64,000 bases of DNA. Source: Ruania zhangjianzhongii (lineage in GTDB: Bacteria; Actinomycetota; Actinomycetes; Actinomycetales; Beutenbergiaceae). The stretch is taken from contig NZ_CP042828.1 of NCBI RefSeq assembly GCF_008000995.1, positions 3,958,882-4,022,881 on the forward strand. The letters are read 5' to 3'. A model generated the notes under the pieces. The model had not been told where the DNA came from, did not search any database, and saw only the letters and a program-made list of their open reading frames with translations. The position numbers were made by a program, and so were the translations under genes. Shown here one piece after another: positions 51,291 through 62,399 of this stretch; position 1 is the first letter of the stretch, and each line of letters begins with the position of its first letter.

Positions 51291-54200
51291 ATGCACACCT
51301 CCGCCACTCTGATCCTGCGCCGTGTCGACCGTCTGGTCCGCGAGCGCCTGCAGCCCGCCGTGATCGCCGACCGCCGTCCGCTCGAGCTGACCGCGTGGGA
51401 GGCGCCCGGAGAACCCGTGCCGTTCGCCGAGGCCACCGGCCAGACCTACGCCCCGGCCGCGGCACGGATGGCCTGGGGCGCGCCGTGGAGCACCACCTGG
51501 CTGCACGCCCGGGGCCAGGCGCCGGCGCACTGGCCCACCGACGACCGGCACCGGATCGAACTGGCGGTGGACCTCGGCTTCACCGGCTCCGGGCCCGGCT
51601 TCCAGGCCGAGGGGCTGGTCTACACCCCGGACGGGGCGATCGTGGAGGCGATCTCGCCTCGGAACCAGCGGGTGGTCCTGGACGACCCGCGCGCCGCCGT
51701 CGAGATCTACATCGAAGCCGCAGGCAACCCGGACGTGAGCAACTTCGACGACTTCCGCCCCACCGCGCTGGGAGTGCCGGAGGCACGCGAGCAGGGGCCG
51801 TTGTACACGCTGGGGCACGTGGACCTGGTGCTGCGGGATTCGGAAGTGGCCGAGCTGCTCGCGGACGTCACGGCATTGGTCGAGCTCGCCCGGGAGCTGG
51901 GTGAGGACTCCACCCGCCGCGCTCAGGTGCTGCGCGCCCTGGACCAGGCCGTGGATCTGGTGGACCCCGAGGACGTACCGGGCAGCGCTGCGGCGGCTCG
52001 CGGGCGGCTGGCGCCGGTGCTGGCGGTGCGCGCCGCTGAGGGCACCCACGAGGCGGTAGCGGTCGGGCATGCGCACATCGACTCCGCCTGGCTGTGGCCC
52101 ACCCGGGAGACGATCCGCAAGTGCGCGCGGACGTTCGCCAACGTGCTGGCTCTGATGGAGGAGGACCCGGACTTCGTGTTCGCGTGCTCCTCGGCACAGC
52201 AGTACGCGTGGATCGCCGAGCACTACCCGCAGCTGTTCGAGCGGATCAAGGCGCGGGTCGCCGAGGGCCGGTGGGTGCCGGTCGGGTCGATGTGGGTGGA
52301 GTCGGACACGAACATGCCCGGCGGTGAAGCGTTCGTCCGCCAGCTGGTGGCCGGGAAGCGGTTCTTCCTGGAGCACTTCGGTGTGGAGACCCGGGACGTG
52401 TGGCTGCCGGACTCGTTCGGCTACTCCGGGGCGCTGCCGCAGCTCGCGCGATTGGCCGGAGCGCAGTGGTTCCTCTCCCAGAAGCTGAGCTGGAACGAGT
52501 CCGACAAGATGCCGCACCACACCTTCTGGTGGGAGGGCATCGACGGCTCCCGGGTGCTCACCCACTTCCCGCCGGTGGACACCTACAACTCCGAGCTGTC
52601 CGCGGCGGAGCTGCGCCATGCCGAACGCAATTTCGCGGACAAGGCCATGGCGTCGTCCTCGATCGTGCCGTTCGGGTATGGCGACGGCGGAGGTGGCCCG
52701 TCCCGGGAGATGCTCGCCCGGGCCAGGCGGTACGCCGATCTCGACGGCGTGCCCCGGGTCCGGATGGACTCACCCGTGGCGTTCTTCGCCGCCACCCAGG
52801 CCGAGGTGCCGGCCGACCTGGGCACCTGGACCGGAGAGATGTACCTGGAGTTCCACCGGGGCACCTACACCTCCCAGGCGCGCACCAAACGGGGTAACCG
52901 GCGCAGTGAGCACCTGCTCCGGGAGGCCGAGCTGTGGGCGGCAACCGCCGCGGTCCGCACCGGCGCCGACTACCCCTACGACGTGCTGGAGCGCAGCTGG
53001 CACACGGTGCTGCTGAACCAGTTCCACGACATCCTGCCCGGCAGCTCGATCGGCTGGGTGTACCGGGACGCCGAGGCGAGCTATGCCCAGGTGAGCCAGG
53101 ACCTGGAGAGCGTGATCGAGCAGGCGAGTACCGCCGTCGCCGGTCAGGGTGAGCAGCAGGTGCTGCTGAACGCCGGACCGCTGGCGGTGCGTGGCGTGCC
53201 TGCGGGGGCCGGCGGCGTGCCGGCCGTAGCCGACGGGGCGGAGGTGGAGCTGGTCCGTGCCGGCGGCGCTGTGGAAATCGACAACGGGCTGCTGCGGGTG
53301 CGCATCGACGAGCGCGGCCTGGTCACGTCCCTGGTGCAGCTGCCCAGCGGGCGGGAGGCGATCGCGGCGGGGATGGCCGGGAACCTGCTCACCGTGCACC
53401 GGGACGTACCGCGGCAATGGGATGCCTGGGACACCGATGTGGAGCACCGGCGGGTGGCCACCGACCTGACCTCGGCTGACTCGGTCGAAGTGAGCGCCGA
53501 GGATTCGGAGGCGATGAGCGTGCGGGTACGGCGGACCTTCGGGGCGTCGACCTTCGAGCAGGTGCTCACGGTGCGCCGCGGGGATCCGGTGCTGCAGATC
53601 GAGACCGAGGTGGACTGGCACGAACGGCAGAAGCTGCTCAAGCTGGGCTTCCCGTTAGCGGTGCATGCAGACTCCTCGGCGGCGGAGACCCAGTTCGGGT
53701 ACGTGCGCCGGCCCACGCACACGAACACCTCCTGGGACGCGGCGAAGTTCGAGATCTGCGCGCACCGCTGGGTGCATGTGGGTGAGGCCGGATTCGGGGT
53801 GGCGGTCGCGAACGACGCCAGCTACGGCCACGACGTGACCCGAGTGCGGGCCCCGATGCCCGATCCGGCCGACACCGCGCCCGGGCCGCTGCCGGTGAGC
53901 GACGAGGGGCCGGCGACCTTGGTGCGCCAGTCGCTGCTGAAGGCGCCGCTGTACCCGGACCCGGAGGCCGACCAGGGCCGGCACACCTTCACCACACTGG
54001 TGCACGCCGGGGCCGGGATCGCCGAGGCGGTGGCCGCCGGCTACCGGGCGAACCTGCCCGCGCGCACTGTGACCGGGGCCGGGCCGGTGCAGCCGCTGGT
54101 CCGAGTGGATGGCGAGGGCGTGCTGGTGGAGTCGGTGAAGCTGGCCGAGGACCGTAGCGGCGACGTGGTGGTGCGGCTGTACGAGGCGCTCGGTGGGCGG

Positions 54201-54467
54201 GCCGAGGCACGGGTGCACGCCGACTTCGACTGCCGCGAGGTGGTGGTCACCGACCTGCTGGAGCGCGAGCTAGAGCCGGTGGGCGGGCCGGGCGCGGGCG
54301 CGGCGGGCGGGAGCGCAGGTGCGGCAGGTGACCGCGCGAGTGCGGGCGACGCCGACGGTGCACGTGCAGGCGGCGGCTCCGATGCAGGTGCGGATGATGG
54401 CTCGAGCGCGGGTATCGAGGTGCAGCTGCGCCCATTCGAGGTGCGCACGCTCCGCTTCCGCCGCTGA
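51291..54467 (+). CDS. Alpha-mannosidase, GH38
   Basis: A 1058-residue retaining alpha-mannosidase. Zinc ligands are His262 and Asp264 in [11 protein letters not shown], and the nucleophile is Asp374 in [10 protein letters not shown]; the helical middle and two beta-domains follow. Between about 995 and 1040 a Gly/Ala/Ser/Asp-rich insertion ([20 protein letters not shown]) interrupts the last beta-domain before [13 protein letters not shown]. No signal peptide is seen, so it should be cytosolic, perhaps recycling mannose from imported or cellular glycans. It sits between purH and purN on the opposite strand. Confidence 0.93.
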   Translation: MHTSATLILRRVDRLVRERLQPAVIADRRPLELTAWEAPGEPVPFAEATGQTYAPAAARMAWGAPWSTTWLHARGQAPAHWPTDDRHRIELAVDLGFTGSGPGFQAEGLVYTPDGAIVEAISPRNQRVVLDDPRAAVEIYIEAAGNPDVSNFDDFRPTALGVPEAREQGPLYTLGHVDLVLRDSEVAELLADVTALVELARELGEDSTRRAQVLRALDQAVDLVDPEDVPGSAAAARGRLAPVLAVRAAEGTHEAVAVGHAHIDSAWLWPTRETIRKCARTFANVLALMEEDPDFVFACSSAQQYAWIAEHYPQLFERIKARVAEGRWVPVGSMWVESDTNMPGGEAFVRQLVAGKRFFLEHFGVETRDVWLPDSFGYSGALPQLARLAGAQWFLSQKLSWNESDKMPHHTFWWEGIDGSRVLTHFPPVDTYNSELSAAELRHAERNFADKAMASSSIVPFGYGDGGGGPSREMLARARRYADLDGVPRVRMDSPVAFFAATQAEVPADLGTWTGEMYLEFHRGTYTSQARTKRGNRRSEHLLREAELWAATAAVRTGADYPYDVLERSWHTVLLNQFHDILPGSSIGWVYRDAEASYAQVSQDLESVIEQASTAVAGQGEQQVLLNAGPLAVRGVPAGAGGVPAVADGAEVELVRAGGAVEIDNGLLRVRIDERGLVTSLVQLPSGREAIAAGMAGNLLTVHRDVPRQWDAWDTDVEHRRVATDLTSADSVEVSAEDSEAMSVRVRRTFGASTFEQVLTVRRGDPVLQIETEVDWHERQKLLKLGFPLAVHADSSAAETQFGYVRRPTHTNTSWDAAKFEICAHRWVHVGEAGFGVAVANDASYGHDVTRVRAPMPDPADTAPGPLPVSDEGPATLVRQSLLKAPLYPDPEADQGRHTFTTLVHAGAGIAEAVAAGYRANLPARTVTGAGPVQPLVRVDGEGVLVESVKLAEDRSGDVVVRLYEALGGRAEARVHADFDCREVVVTDLLERELEPVGGPGAGAAGGSAGAAGDRASAGDADGARAGGGSDAGADDGSSAGIEVQLRPFEVRTLRFRR

Positions 54468-54483
54468 CCCCACTATCCGATCG

Positions 54484-54551
54484 TCTGAGTACCGTCTGAA
54501 CATCTGAGGACCGGAATTTCGGTACTCAGATGTCCAATCGGTACTCAGATG
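54484..54551. repeat. Four-copy CTGAGTACCG repeat with hairpin
   Basis: The 10-11 bp motif occurs as TCTGAGTACCG (54484-54494), CATCTGAGGACCG (54501-54513) and inverted as CGGTACTCAGATG at 54520-54532 and 54539-54551. The middle two fold into a stem of 8 bp plus 4 bp after one mismatch, with a 6-nt loop. It lies between convergent mannosidase and purN genes and could act as their terminator, but the extra outer copies are unexplained. Confidence 0.7.
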
Positions 54552-54585
54552 CGCGTGCAGGGGCGCGGGCCCGGGCGGGGCGCGG

Positions 54586-55194
54586 TCAGCCGATCAGCAC
54601 CCGGCGGCCCTGCACCCGCCAGCCCTCGCGGGCCAGCCGCCCGGTGCACTCCACCAGCTGTGCGCGCTCGGCCACCTTGATCCGCTCGGTGAGGGTCTCC
54701 TCGGTGTCGTCATCGCGCACCGGCACCGTCACCTGGGCCACGATCACCCCGGTGTCCACGCCCTCGTCCACCACGAACAGGGTGGCACCGGCTACCTTCA
54801 CCCCGTACTCCAGGGCGTCCCGCGGGCCATGGATGCCGGGGAAGGCGGGCAGCAGCGAGTTGTGCGTGTTCAGGTAGCGGCCGCCGAATGCCGCCAGGAA
54901 CGCGGGGCCGGCGAGCTTGAGGAACCCGGCGGAGATCACCAGATCCGGTTCGTGCGCCGCCACCTCCGCCGCCAGGGCCACGTCCCAGTCGGTGCGTTCG
55001 GGATAGTCGCCGAGCCGGCAGATGAAGGTGGGCACCCCGGCATCGGCGGCGAGCTGGAGACCAGCGGCGCTGGGGCGGTCCGCGCCCACGGCCACGATCT
55101 GCGCGCCATAGGCGGGGTCCTCGGCCGCGGCGAGCAGGGCAGCCAGGTTGGAGCCGCCGCCGGAGATGAGAACGACGATGCGCGTGGACTTCAC
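54586..55194 (-). CDS. purN: Phosphoribosylglycinamide formyltransferase
   Basis: About 202 residues. It transfers the formyl group of 10-formyl-THF to GAR in purine synthesis. VVLISGGGSNLAALL is the N-terminal phosphate loop; the catalytic Asn-His are in YLNTHNSLLPAFPGIHGPRD and the Asp in DEGVDTGVIVAQ. The GTG at 55194 gives the usual length; the frame is open to 55224. The usual partner purH lies 3.5 kb to the left, beyond the mannosidase gene. Confidence 0.93.
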   Translation of the reverse strand: MKSTRIVVLISGGGSNLAALLAAAEDPAYGAQIVAVGADRPSAAGLQLAADAGVPTFICRLGDYPERTDWDVALAAEVAAHEPDLVISAGFLKLAGPAFLAAFGGRYLNTHNSLLPAFPGIHGPRDALEYGVKVAGATLFVVDEGVDTGVIVAQVTVPVRDDDTEETLTERIKVAERAQLVECTGRLAREGWRVQGRRVLIG

Positions 55195-55264
55195 AGGCAG
55201 CGAGCGTAGTGCAGCGGTGGGCATCTGGGAGAATGGCCATAGTCCCGATCACCAAAGGAGCCTC

Positions 55265-55858
55265 GTGCGCAACCCGTATGCCCCGCCCGACCCGTCGGCG
55301 CCGCCACCGGTGCGCCGGCGTCCGGAGAATGGGCAGGACGGCGAACAGGGACCGGAGCAGGGGCCGGGTTGGCAAGACCCGCACGCGCACGACCCGCGAC
55401 GGCCTTTGGATCCCCGCGCCGATCCGCGGCGCCGGCAGGACCCTCGGCAGCAGCGCCCCGAGCGCAAGCCCCCGACTCCGGAGGAGGCGGCAGCCGCCGG
55501 CAAGAGCGTGCTGAAGTTCGGGGCCGCACTGCTGGTGGCGATGCTGGCGATGCGCTGGCCGATCCCCTGGCAGCTAGTGGCGCCGGCGGCTGGGCTGCTC
55601 GCGGTGTACCTGGGCGTGCGAGCGCTGATCACCTACCGCAAGGTGGGGATGACCACCTTCGCCTCGGTGTTCCTGATGCTGGGTGTAGCCATCGCGACGA
55701 TGCTCGCGCTGAGCTCGCTGACGCTGCTGACCATGTGGAACGAGCAGGTCACACACCAGGAGTGCATGGACCGAGCGTTGACCGTGCAGTCCGAGCAGGC
55801 GTGCACCGACGCCTACGACCAGGCGCTGCAGGAGCGGCTCAACCCCGCCGTGGACTGA
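55265..55858 (+). CDS. Membrane protein with disordered proline/arginine-rich N-terminus
   Basis: A 197-residue protein. Residues 1-85 are proline-, arginine- and glutamine-rich (PYAPPDPSAPPPVRRRPE), then three predicted spans (FGAALLVAMLAMRWPI; LVAPAAGLLAVYLGVRALI; TFASVFLMLGVAIATMLALS). A short tail with three cysteines follows. AAAGGAG is 4 nt before GTG 55265. No domain recognised; the function is unknown. Divergent from purN. Confidence 0.75.
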   Translation: MRNPYAPPDPSAPPPVRRRPENGQDGEQGPEQGPGWQDPHAHDPRRPLDPRADPRRRQDPRQQRPERKPPTPEEAAAAGKSVLKFGAALLVAMLAMRWPIPWQLVAPAAGLLAVYLGVRALITYRKVGMTTFASVFLMLGVAIATMLALSSLTLLTMWNEQVTHQECMDRALTVQSEQACTDAYDQALQERLNPAVD

Positions 55859-56030
55859 GCCCGGACGAGATCGAGGGGGATCGCGGCGAATCAATCGCAG
55901 GCGAAATGGCAACTGCGCCGGACTCCTCACCGTCGCGGTCGCGCTCGGCGCCTCGACAGGCTGCGGCTCCCCCGCACCCAAGACCTAGGTGGCGACGCCA
56001 GGCTCGCATGATGCCGCAGATGCGGGCGTG

Positions 56031-56636
56031 CTACTCCGCTTGCGCTCGCTCGTAGTGGAGCACAGTCGTGCCCCCGGGCAGTGGCGTCACATCGGCCCTC
56101 GTCCACGTGCTCAGCTCGAATGTCGCCTCGGCGCCCCAGAGCGGAACCCCCGTGCCGATCGTGACCGGGCTGAGCTTGACGATCAGTTGGTCGATCTCGG
56201 ATCGAAGCGTAGACGCGAGAGATCCTCCTCCGACCAGCCAGAGGCCCTTTCCTGGTTCGGTCTTCAAGGCACGAACACGCTCAACCGGGTCATGCCGGAC
56301 CAGTTCGACGGGATCGGATACGGATTCCAGAGTTGTCGAGAACACCAGGTGTCGCAGATGTGGATAGGCGTCCCGGACGCCGGCGGCCAGACCCAGCTCA
56401 TAGGATCGGCGACCCTCCAGCACGGTGTCGAAGCGGGTCCCCTGCGCTGAGACTCCGAGCGCCTCCCGGCCGGCGGCGGGCAGCGTCTCGGGATACTCCT
56501 GCGCGAGGAACTGGATGTAGTCGTCGGTCAGTGGCCAGAAGCCGCCGGCACCCGTCGGATCGTTTCCCCCAGGTCCTGCGACAAACCCGTCGATCGTCGC
56601 CGCAATGAAATAGGTCAATGTTCGAACACCAGTCAT
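56031..56636 (-). CDS. Dihydrofolate reductase/RibD C-terminal family protein
   Basis: A 201-residue RibD_C-fold protein (TYFIAATIDGFVAGPGG, GRRSYELGL, LWLVGGGSLASTL), found in many small NADPH-dependent reductases. It lacks clear evidence of folate specificity. It sits between perM and purN on the same strand, but about 840 bp from purN and with its own spacing, so it looks like a later insertion in that block. Confidence 0.85.
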   Translation of the reverse strand: MTGVRTLTYFIAATIDGFVAGPGGNDPTGAGGFWPLTDDYIQFLAQEYPETLPAAGREALGVSAQGTRFDTVLEGRRSYELGLAAGVRDAYPHLRHLVFSTTLESVSDPVELVRHDPVERVRALKTEPGKGLWLVGGGSLASTLRSEIDQLIVKLSPVTIGTGVPLWGAEATFELSTWTRADVTPLPGGTTVLHYERAQAE

Positions 56637-56692
56637 GGGTTCTCCTGCCCCCCCTTTAGATCCACCTCAGTCGCATATCAGACTAGGGCGGG

Positions 56693-57949
56693 TCACTTTC
56701 TCGTCCCGGTGACCTGCTCCCACCAGACGCCCGCCGCCGCGCGCAGCCGGCGCAGACCGGAAGCGGTGATCGGGTGGGCGAGCACGATCACCACACCGGC
56801 GCCGAGTGCGCCCTGCCAGGCCATCGCGATCCCGGTGGCGAGCCAGTCGGCACCCATCGTGGCCATCCGGCCCGGACCCACTCCCCCGGCGGCCAGCGCG
56901 CTCAGCCCGCCGAGCACCAGCCCGGCGAGCACCGCGCCACCCACGACGGCGCCGAGCATGCTCAGCGCACCACGTTGGCGCAGCCGGCGCGCCATCCACA
57001 CCCCGGCCGCCAGACCGGCGAGCAGGCCGACCAGGCCGAGTACCGGCAGCTGGCCGAGCAGTCCGTCCGGGTCCGGCAGCGCGCCGAGCAGCGGAACCAG
57101 CGGCACGGGCCCCGCCTCGATCCCACTCGGGGCGAAGACCGTGTCCGCGCCCACGGCGAACCCGGGCCCGAGCAGATAGGCCGCCACCCAGAGCATCAGG
57201 TTCGGCAACACGAGCAGCTGCGCGAGCACCAGCACCACCGCGCTGACGACGTCCGGGCCAAGCTGATCGTGCACCTCCCGGATCGTTCCGAAGCCGGTAA
57301 CCACCATCCAGGTGGTCGCCACGGCGGCCACGCCGACGTGCACCAGGGCGATCCGCCAGCCCAGCCCGACGGCGTCACGCGCCCAGGCGGGAAGTCTCGC
57401 CTTGGCCTTCACCCACCAAGACGGCGCCGGCACCCCGCGCAGCCCGAGGCTCACCCCGCACACCGTCACCAGGACGGCCCCGAGCAGCCCACGCCCAGCT
57501 CCCGGCGTAGCCGCGAAGGTGACGAACGCCGTCGTGAGTGCGAGGTAACCGACGGCGGCGAAGACGCCGGTGGCCCACGAACCCAGGCGGGCCCGGCGGA
57601 CCGAGGCGGCCAGCACGCCCAGAGCCACCAGAGTGATACCCAGCGGCATCAGGGTGATCGTCAGGTCCGCCAGCGTGATGCTCGCGCCATGGCCGAGCAG
57701 CCAGGTGGCGGTGCCGACCCGGGCCGCCTCGAGCCAGCCGGCCGAGCCGAGTTCCGGTGAGGAGGCCGTGGCCACGTAGGTGGCGATCGCCGGGATCGCA
57801 ACCACCAGCCAGCTCAGCACCGCGGCCTCACCACCGGCGAGCAGACCACGCAACCACTGGTCCGGGAGCTGCACGCGGGGGGTCGCGCCGGCGGGTTCGA
57901 CCACCCGGCGCGCACTGGTCGAGGTACTCACTCCCTCATGGTGCGCCAA
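56693..57949 (-). CDS. perM: PerM-like cell division membrane protein (DUF6350)
   Basis: A 418-residue protein with about eight to ten predicted spans. It has the size and synteny of M. tuberculosis PerM (Rv0955), which lies between sucD and purN and supports divisome function. Conserved-looking stretches are WLLGHGASITLADLTITLMP, then LGITLVALG, and PNLMLWVAAYLLGPGFAVGA. ATG 57949; an internal GTG at 57931 is also possible. The match rests mainly on gene order and topology. Confidence 0.75.
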   Translation of the reverse strand: MAHHEGVSTSTSARRVVEPAGATPRVQLPDQWLRGLLAGGEAAVLSWLVVAIPAIATYVATASSPELGSAGWLEAARVGTATWLLGHGASITLADLTITLMPLGITLVALGVLAASVRRARLGSWATGVFAAVGYLALTTAFVTFAATPGAGRGLLGAVLVTVCGVSLGLRGVPAPSWWVKAKARLPAWARDAVGLGWRIALVHVGVAAVATTWMVVTGFGTIREVHDQLGPDVVSAVVLVLAQLLVLPNLMLWVAAYLLGPGFAVGADTVFAPSGIEAGPVPLVPLLGALPDPDGLLGQLPVLGLVGLLAGLAAGVWMARRLRQRGALSMLGAVVGGAVLAGLVLGGLSALAAGGVGPGRMATMGADWLATGIAMAWQGALGAGVVIVLAHPITASGLRRLRAAAGVWWEQVTGTRK

Positions 57950-57998
57950 CGCCGCCCCAGCGCTGGTGTGCCGGGGCGGCGTGTCGAGCGGTGATGGG

Positions 57999-58892
<894 letters not shown>

Positions 58893-58926
58893 GTCTGTGT
58901 GTTTCTCTCTCGGCTTCTGGGGCGGC

Positions 58927-60102
58927 TCAGGCGTGGGCCAGCTCGGCGGCCTTGTCGGCCCCGCCGTCCATGGTCTCGGCCAGGGTGACCAGCGGGTGGG
59001 CGCGATCGTTGAGGATCTTGCGCCCGAGGTCGACGTTGTTGCCGTCCAGGCGGACCACCAGCGGTTTGGTCGCGGCCTCGCCGAGCAGGTCCAGGGCACC
59101 AACGATGCCGTTCGCGACCTCGTCGCAGGCGGTGATCCCGCCGAAGACGTTCACGAACACGCTCTTCACCTGCTCGTCACCGAGGATCACGTCCAGGCCG
59201 GCGGCCATCACCTGGGCGTTGGCGCCGCCGCCGATGTCCAGGAAGTTCGCGGGCTTGACGCCGCCGTGGGCCTCTCCGGCGTAGGCGACCACGTCCAGGG
59301 TGGACATCACCAGGCCGGCGCCGTTACCGATGATGCCGACCTGTCCGTCCAGCTTGACGTAGTTCAGGTCGTTCTCGGCGGCCTTGGCCTCCAGCGGGTC
59401 TGCGGCCTCCGCGTCCTCGAGCTCGGCGTGCTCCGGATGGCGGAAGTCGGCGTTGGCGTCCAGCGACACCTTCCCGTCCAGGGCGACGATGTCACCCGCG
59501 CCGGTCTTCACCAGCGGGTTGACCTCCACCAGGGTGGCGTCCTCCGCGGTGAACACGGTCCACAGCTGCTGGATCACGGCGGCGACCTTCTCCGCCGTTC
59601 CGGCCTCGAACCGGGCCTCGCGAACGATCTCGGCGGCCTTCGCCGCGTCGATGCCGACCAGCGGGTCGATGGCCACCTTGGCGAGGGCCTCGGGACGCTC
59701 GACGGCGAGCTGCTCGATCTCCACACCGCCCTCGACGCTGGCCATGGCCAGGTAGCGGCGCTCCGCGCGGTCCAGCAGCACGGAGAAGTAGTACTCCTCG
59801 GCGATCTCCGCACCGGCGGCGATCATCACCCGGTGCACGGTGTGCCCCTTGATGTCCATGCCGAGGATCTCGCCGGCGCGCTCAGCGGCCTCATCGGCGG
59901 ACTTGGCCACCTTCACCCCACCGGCCTTGCCGCGGCCACCGACCTTCACCTGAGCCTTGACCACGACCACGCTGCTACCGGCGCCGAGCATCTGCTCAGC
60001 CGCGGCGCGGGCCTCCTCGGGGGTCGTGGCGACGATGCCAGCCAGCACCGGAACCCCATGCTTCTCGAACAGATCTCGTGCCTGGTACTCGAACAGGTCC
60101 AC
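58927..60102 (-). CDS. sucC: Succinate-CoA ligase, beta subunit
   Basis: A 391-residue ATP-grasp subunit. [19 protein letters not shown] is the standard N-terminus, [20 protein letters not shown] binds nucleotide, and [10 protein letters not shown] and [13 protein letters not shown] (as [13 protein letters not shown]) close the domains. GTG 60102 is preceded by GAAGGGCGAGG. The frame extends upstream through the promoter and its palindrome, which are not coding. Confidence 0.97.
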   Translation of the reverse strand: MDLFEYQARDLFEKHGVPVLAGIVATTPEEARAAAEQMLGAGSSVVVVKAQVKVGGRGKAGGVKVAKSADEAAERAGEILGMDIKGHTVHRVMIAAGAEIAEEYYFSVLLDRAERRYLAMASVEGGVEIEQLAVERPEALAKVAIDPLVGIDAAKAAEIVREARFEAGTAEKVAAVIQQLWTVFTAEDATLVEVNPLVKTGAGDIVALDGKVSLDANADFRHPEHAELEDAEAADPLEAKAAENDLNYVKLDGQVGIIGNGAGLVMSTLDVVAYAGEAHGGVKPANFLDIGGGANAQVMAAGLDVILGDEQVKSVFVNVFGGITACDEVANGIVGALDLLGEAATKPLVVRLDGNNVDLGRKILNDRAHPLVTLAETMDGGADKAAELAHA

Positions 60103-60141
60103 CTGCGCCTCGCCCTTCGTCTCACGCGCCGTCCTCGATGC

Positions 60142-60153
60142 CTCGACATCGAG
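60142..60153 (-). promoter_or_regulatory. Palindrome upstream of sucC, identical to the mdh site
   Basis: CTCGA-CA-TCGAG lies 40 bp before the sucC start. With the next base (A) it is the same 13-mer as at 43889 before mdh. A further CTCGATG/CATCGAG inverted pair (60134-60152) overlaps it. TACCCT (60170-60165) upstream is a possible -10, which would put the palindrome in the first transcribed bases. Confidence 0.55.
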
Positions 60154-60254
60154 ACTTTCCTGAGAAGGGTACCGCGCGAGCGAAATCCCGGGCTTCCGTC
60201 GGCAGGTGACGTGCCCCACGGTGCGGGCAGCAGAGCAGGGCGCTGAGGTCGGTG

Positions 60255-62300
60255 TCAGCCGGCGAGCTCGGAGAGGGCGGCCTCGACCACATCCGCGTAG
60301 AGGTGCATCCCCTCCATGTCCGGGTGGATGTTGTCCGGCTGCAGCTGGTCCGGATGCTCGGTGGCGGCGGTGTTCCAGTCCGCGACCACCACGTTCGGGT
60401 AGTCGGCAGCGATCTCCTCGAGGTTCTCGTTCGACTCCGGCACCCAGGAGCTGGCGCCGTAGATGTTCACCAGCACCACCTCGCGCTCGGGCCCGATGTC
60501 GTCGAGTGTCTCGCGCACGATCTCCTGGTCGCGCACGCCGGCGTTGGTGCCGGCGGCGATGATCACCACGTCACCGATCGAATCGTCGTCGATCGCGTTC
60601 TCGACGGCTGCCTGCACGTCCGGCCACTGCCGGTTGGAGACGGCATCGATGTTCATCTCCGGGAAGGCTTCGGTCAGCCCCGGCGCAGCCACGTACATCA
60701 TCGAGTCACCGAAGCCGGAGATCTCGTCAGCGGCGTCCCCGCCGCCCGAGCTGCTGCCGTCGTCACCGGAACCCCCGGAACCGTTCGATCCCTCGGAGTC
60801 CTCGGAGCCGCCGGAGCCTTCGGAGTCACTGGAGCCTTCGGAGTCACCGGCCCCGTCGGAGTCACCGCTCTCCGCGTCACCGCTGCCGCCGGACTCGTCC
60901 TCACCATCGCCGGATTCCTGCTCACCATCGGTCGCACCGGAATCCTCGCCGGCACCCTCGCCGGCCTGCTCCTCACCGGAGGCACCAGTTCCCGGATCGG
61001 CCGCCGTACCGCCACTGACCAGCCCGGCTGCTTCGTCCATCGCTATCTCTACCTGGGACCGGTCCGGCGCCGTGCCGATGGCCACACCGAACAGGGCCAG
61101 GCAAGCGACGGTCACCCCGGCACCGATCCGGGCGGAGGTGAGCCGGCCGGGGGCTGCGATCGCGCCACCGATGCGGCGGAAGGTCTCCCTGAAACCGTTC
61201 CGGCGGACCGGGTTCTCGATCCATCGGAACGAGGCCGCTGCGAGCGCGATGCTCAGCACCAGGGCAGCGCCGCGCTGCAGCCAGCTACCGAGACTGTCCG
61301 GGGCCACGGCCGGGGTGAACGCTGCGAGCAGCAGGATCACCGGCCAGTGCCACATGTAGATGCCATAGGAGCGCTGGCCGATCCACACCAGTGGGGGGAG
61401 GTCGAAGAAGGCCCGCAGCGCGTTCCGCCGGCCGGGGAAGGCGCCGATCACCAGTGCCGTGCAGATCGAGGCGAGCAGGATGCCGCCGCGGTAGGCAAAT
61501 GAGCTGGACGGCTCCAACCAGAACATCAGCACCACCAGGCCCACCAGTCCGGCGATGCCGAGCAGCACCCGGGAGCGGGCGTACCACCGCTGGGCGAAGA
61601 TGTTCCAGGACTCCGAGGCGGCGCTGATGGCCATCGCGGCCCCGATCATCAGACCGAACGCATGGGTGTCCGTGCCGTAGTAGACCCGGGTCGCGTCCTG
61701 CCCGGGGGTGAACAACACCGCCATCAGGATGGCCGAGGCGGCCGCCAGGCCGAGCAGGATGCCGACCCGCTGCCGGCCGGTGCGGGTTGTGGCCATCAGG
61801 ATGATGAACGCCAGCGGCCAGATCAGGTAGAACTGTTCCTCCACCGCCAGCGACCAGAAGTTCACGAACAGCTGGGGCGAGGTGGTGTTGAAATAGCTCG
61901 AGCCGGCGCTGATCTCCAACCAGTTGTTGGAGAAGGTGAGTGCGCCGATCACCTGCCGCTCGATGTGCACGAGCAGGTCGTTGCCGGCGAACAGCGCCAG
62001 CACCACCGAGACCACCACCACGGTGGCCAGAGCGGGCAACAGCCGGCGGGCACGGCGGGTCCAGAAGGAACGCAGGTCGAGCTTGTGGTTCTTCCGCAGC
62101 TCGCGCACCAGCAACGTGGTGATCAGGAACCCGGAGATGACGAAGAAGACGTCCACGCCCAGGTAACCACCGGGCAGGCTGAGCGGGCGCAGGTGGAACA
62201 CCAGCACAGCCAGGATCGCCACGGAACGCAGTCCGTCCAGGCCGTGGATGTGACCAGACTGTGCTGTCGAGCTCTCGGCCGCCCCATCCCTAGGGGTCAC
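60255..62300 (-). CDS. OafA-like acyltransferase 3 fused to an SGNH domain
   Basis: A 681-residue envelope-modifying enzyme. Residues 15-370 form the ten-span acyltransferase 3 domain ([20 protein letters not shown] with catalytic-type His36; [14 protein letters not shown]). An extra span follows near 392-410, then a linker of nearly 100 residues (430-526) of Ser, Gly, Asp and Glu only, and a C-terminal SGNH esterase-like domain (GDS at 531-533, DNIHP near the end). Such proteins O-acetylate polysaccharides or peptidoglycan at the cell surface. Confidence 0.92.
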   Translation of the reverse strand: MTPRDGAAESSTAQSGHIHGLDGLRSVAILAVLVFHLRPLSLPGGYLGVDVFFVISGFLITTLLVRELRKNHKLDLRSFWTRRARRLLPALATVVVVSVVLALFAGNDLLVHIERQVIGALTFSNNWLEISAGSSYFNTTSPQLFVNFWSLAVEEQFYLIWPLAFIILMATTRTGRQRVGILLGLAAASAILMAVLFTPGQDATRVYYGTDTHAFGLMIGAAMAISAASESWNIFAQRWYARSRVLLGIAGLVGLVVLMFWLEPSSSFAYRGGILLASICTALVIGAFPGRRNALRAFFDLPPLVWIGQRSYGIYMWHWPVILLLAAFTPAVAPDSLGSWLQRGAALVLSIALAAASFRWIENPVRRNGFRETFRRIGGAIAAPGRLTSARIGAGVTVACLALFGVAIGTAPDRSQVEIAMDEAAGLVSGGTAADPGTGASGEEQAGEGAGEDSGATDGEQESGDGEDESGGSGDAESGDSDGAGDSEGSSDSEGSGGSEDSEGSNGSGGSGDDGSSSGGGDAADEISGFGDSMMYVAAPGLTEAFPEMNIDAVSNRQWPDVQAAVENAIDDDSIGDVVIIAAGTNAGVRDQEIVRETLDDIGPEREVVLVNIYGASSWVPESNENLEEIAADYPNVVVADWNTAATEHPDQLQPDNIHPDMEGMHLYADVVEAALSELAG

Positions 62301-62399
62301 ACCGTTCCCCTTCCTCGAGAATGACCACCAGCCTCAGGATACGGTCCAGCGCCCGCCAGGCTGCGGGCACACGCCGGAGCGCGCCTGAGCCGCTGCGCC

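Noticed and set aside
60725-61013. CRISPR-like short repeats in the GC-rich stretch
   Set aside because: They are in-frame codon repeats of the acyltransferase linker without unique spacers.
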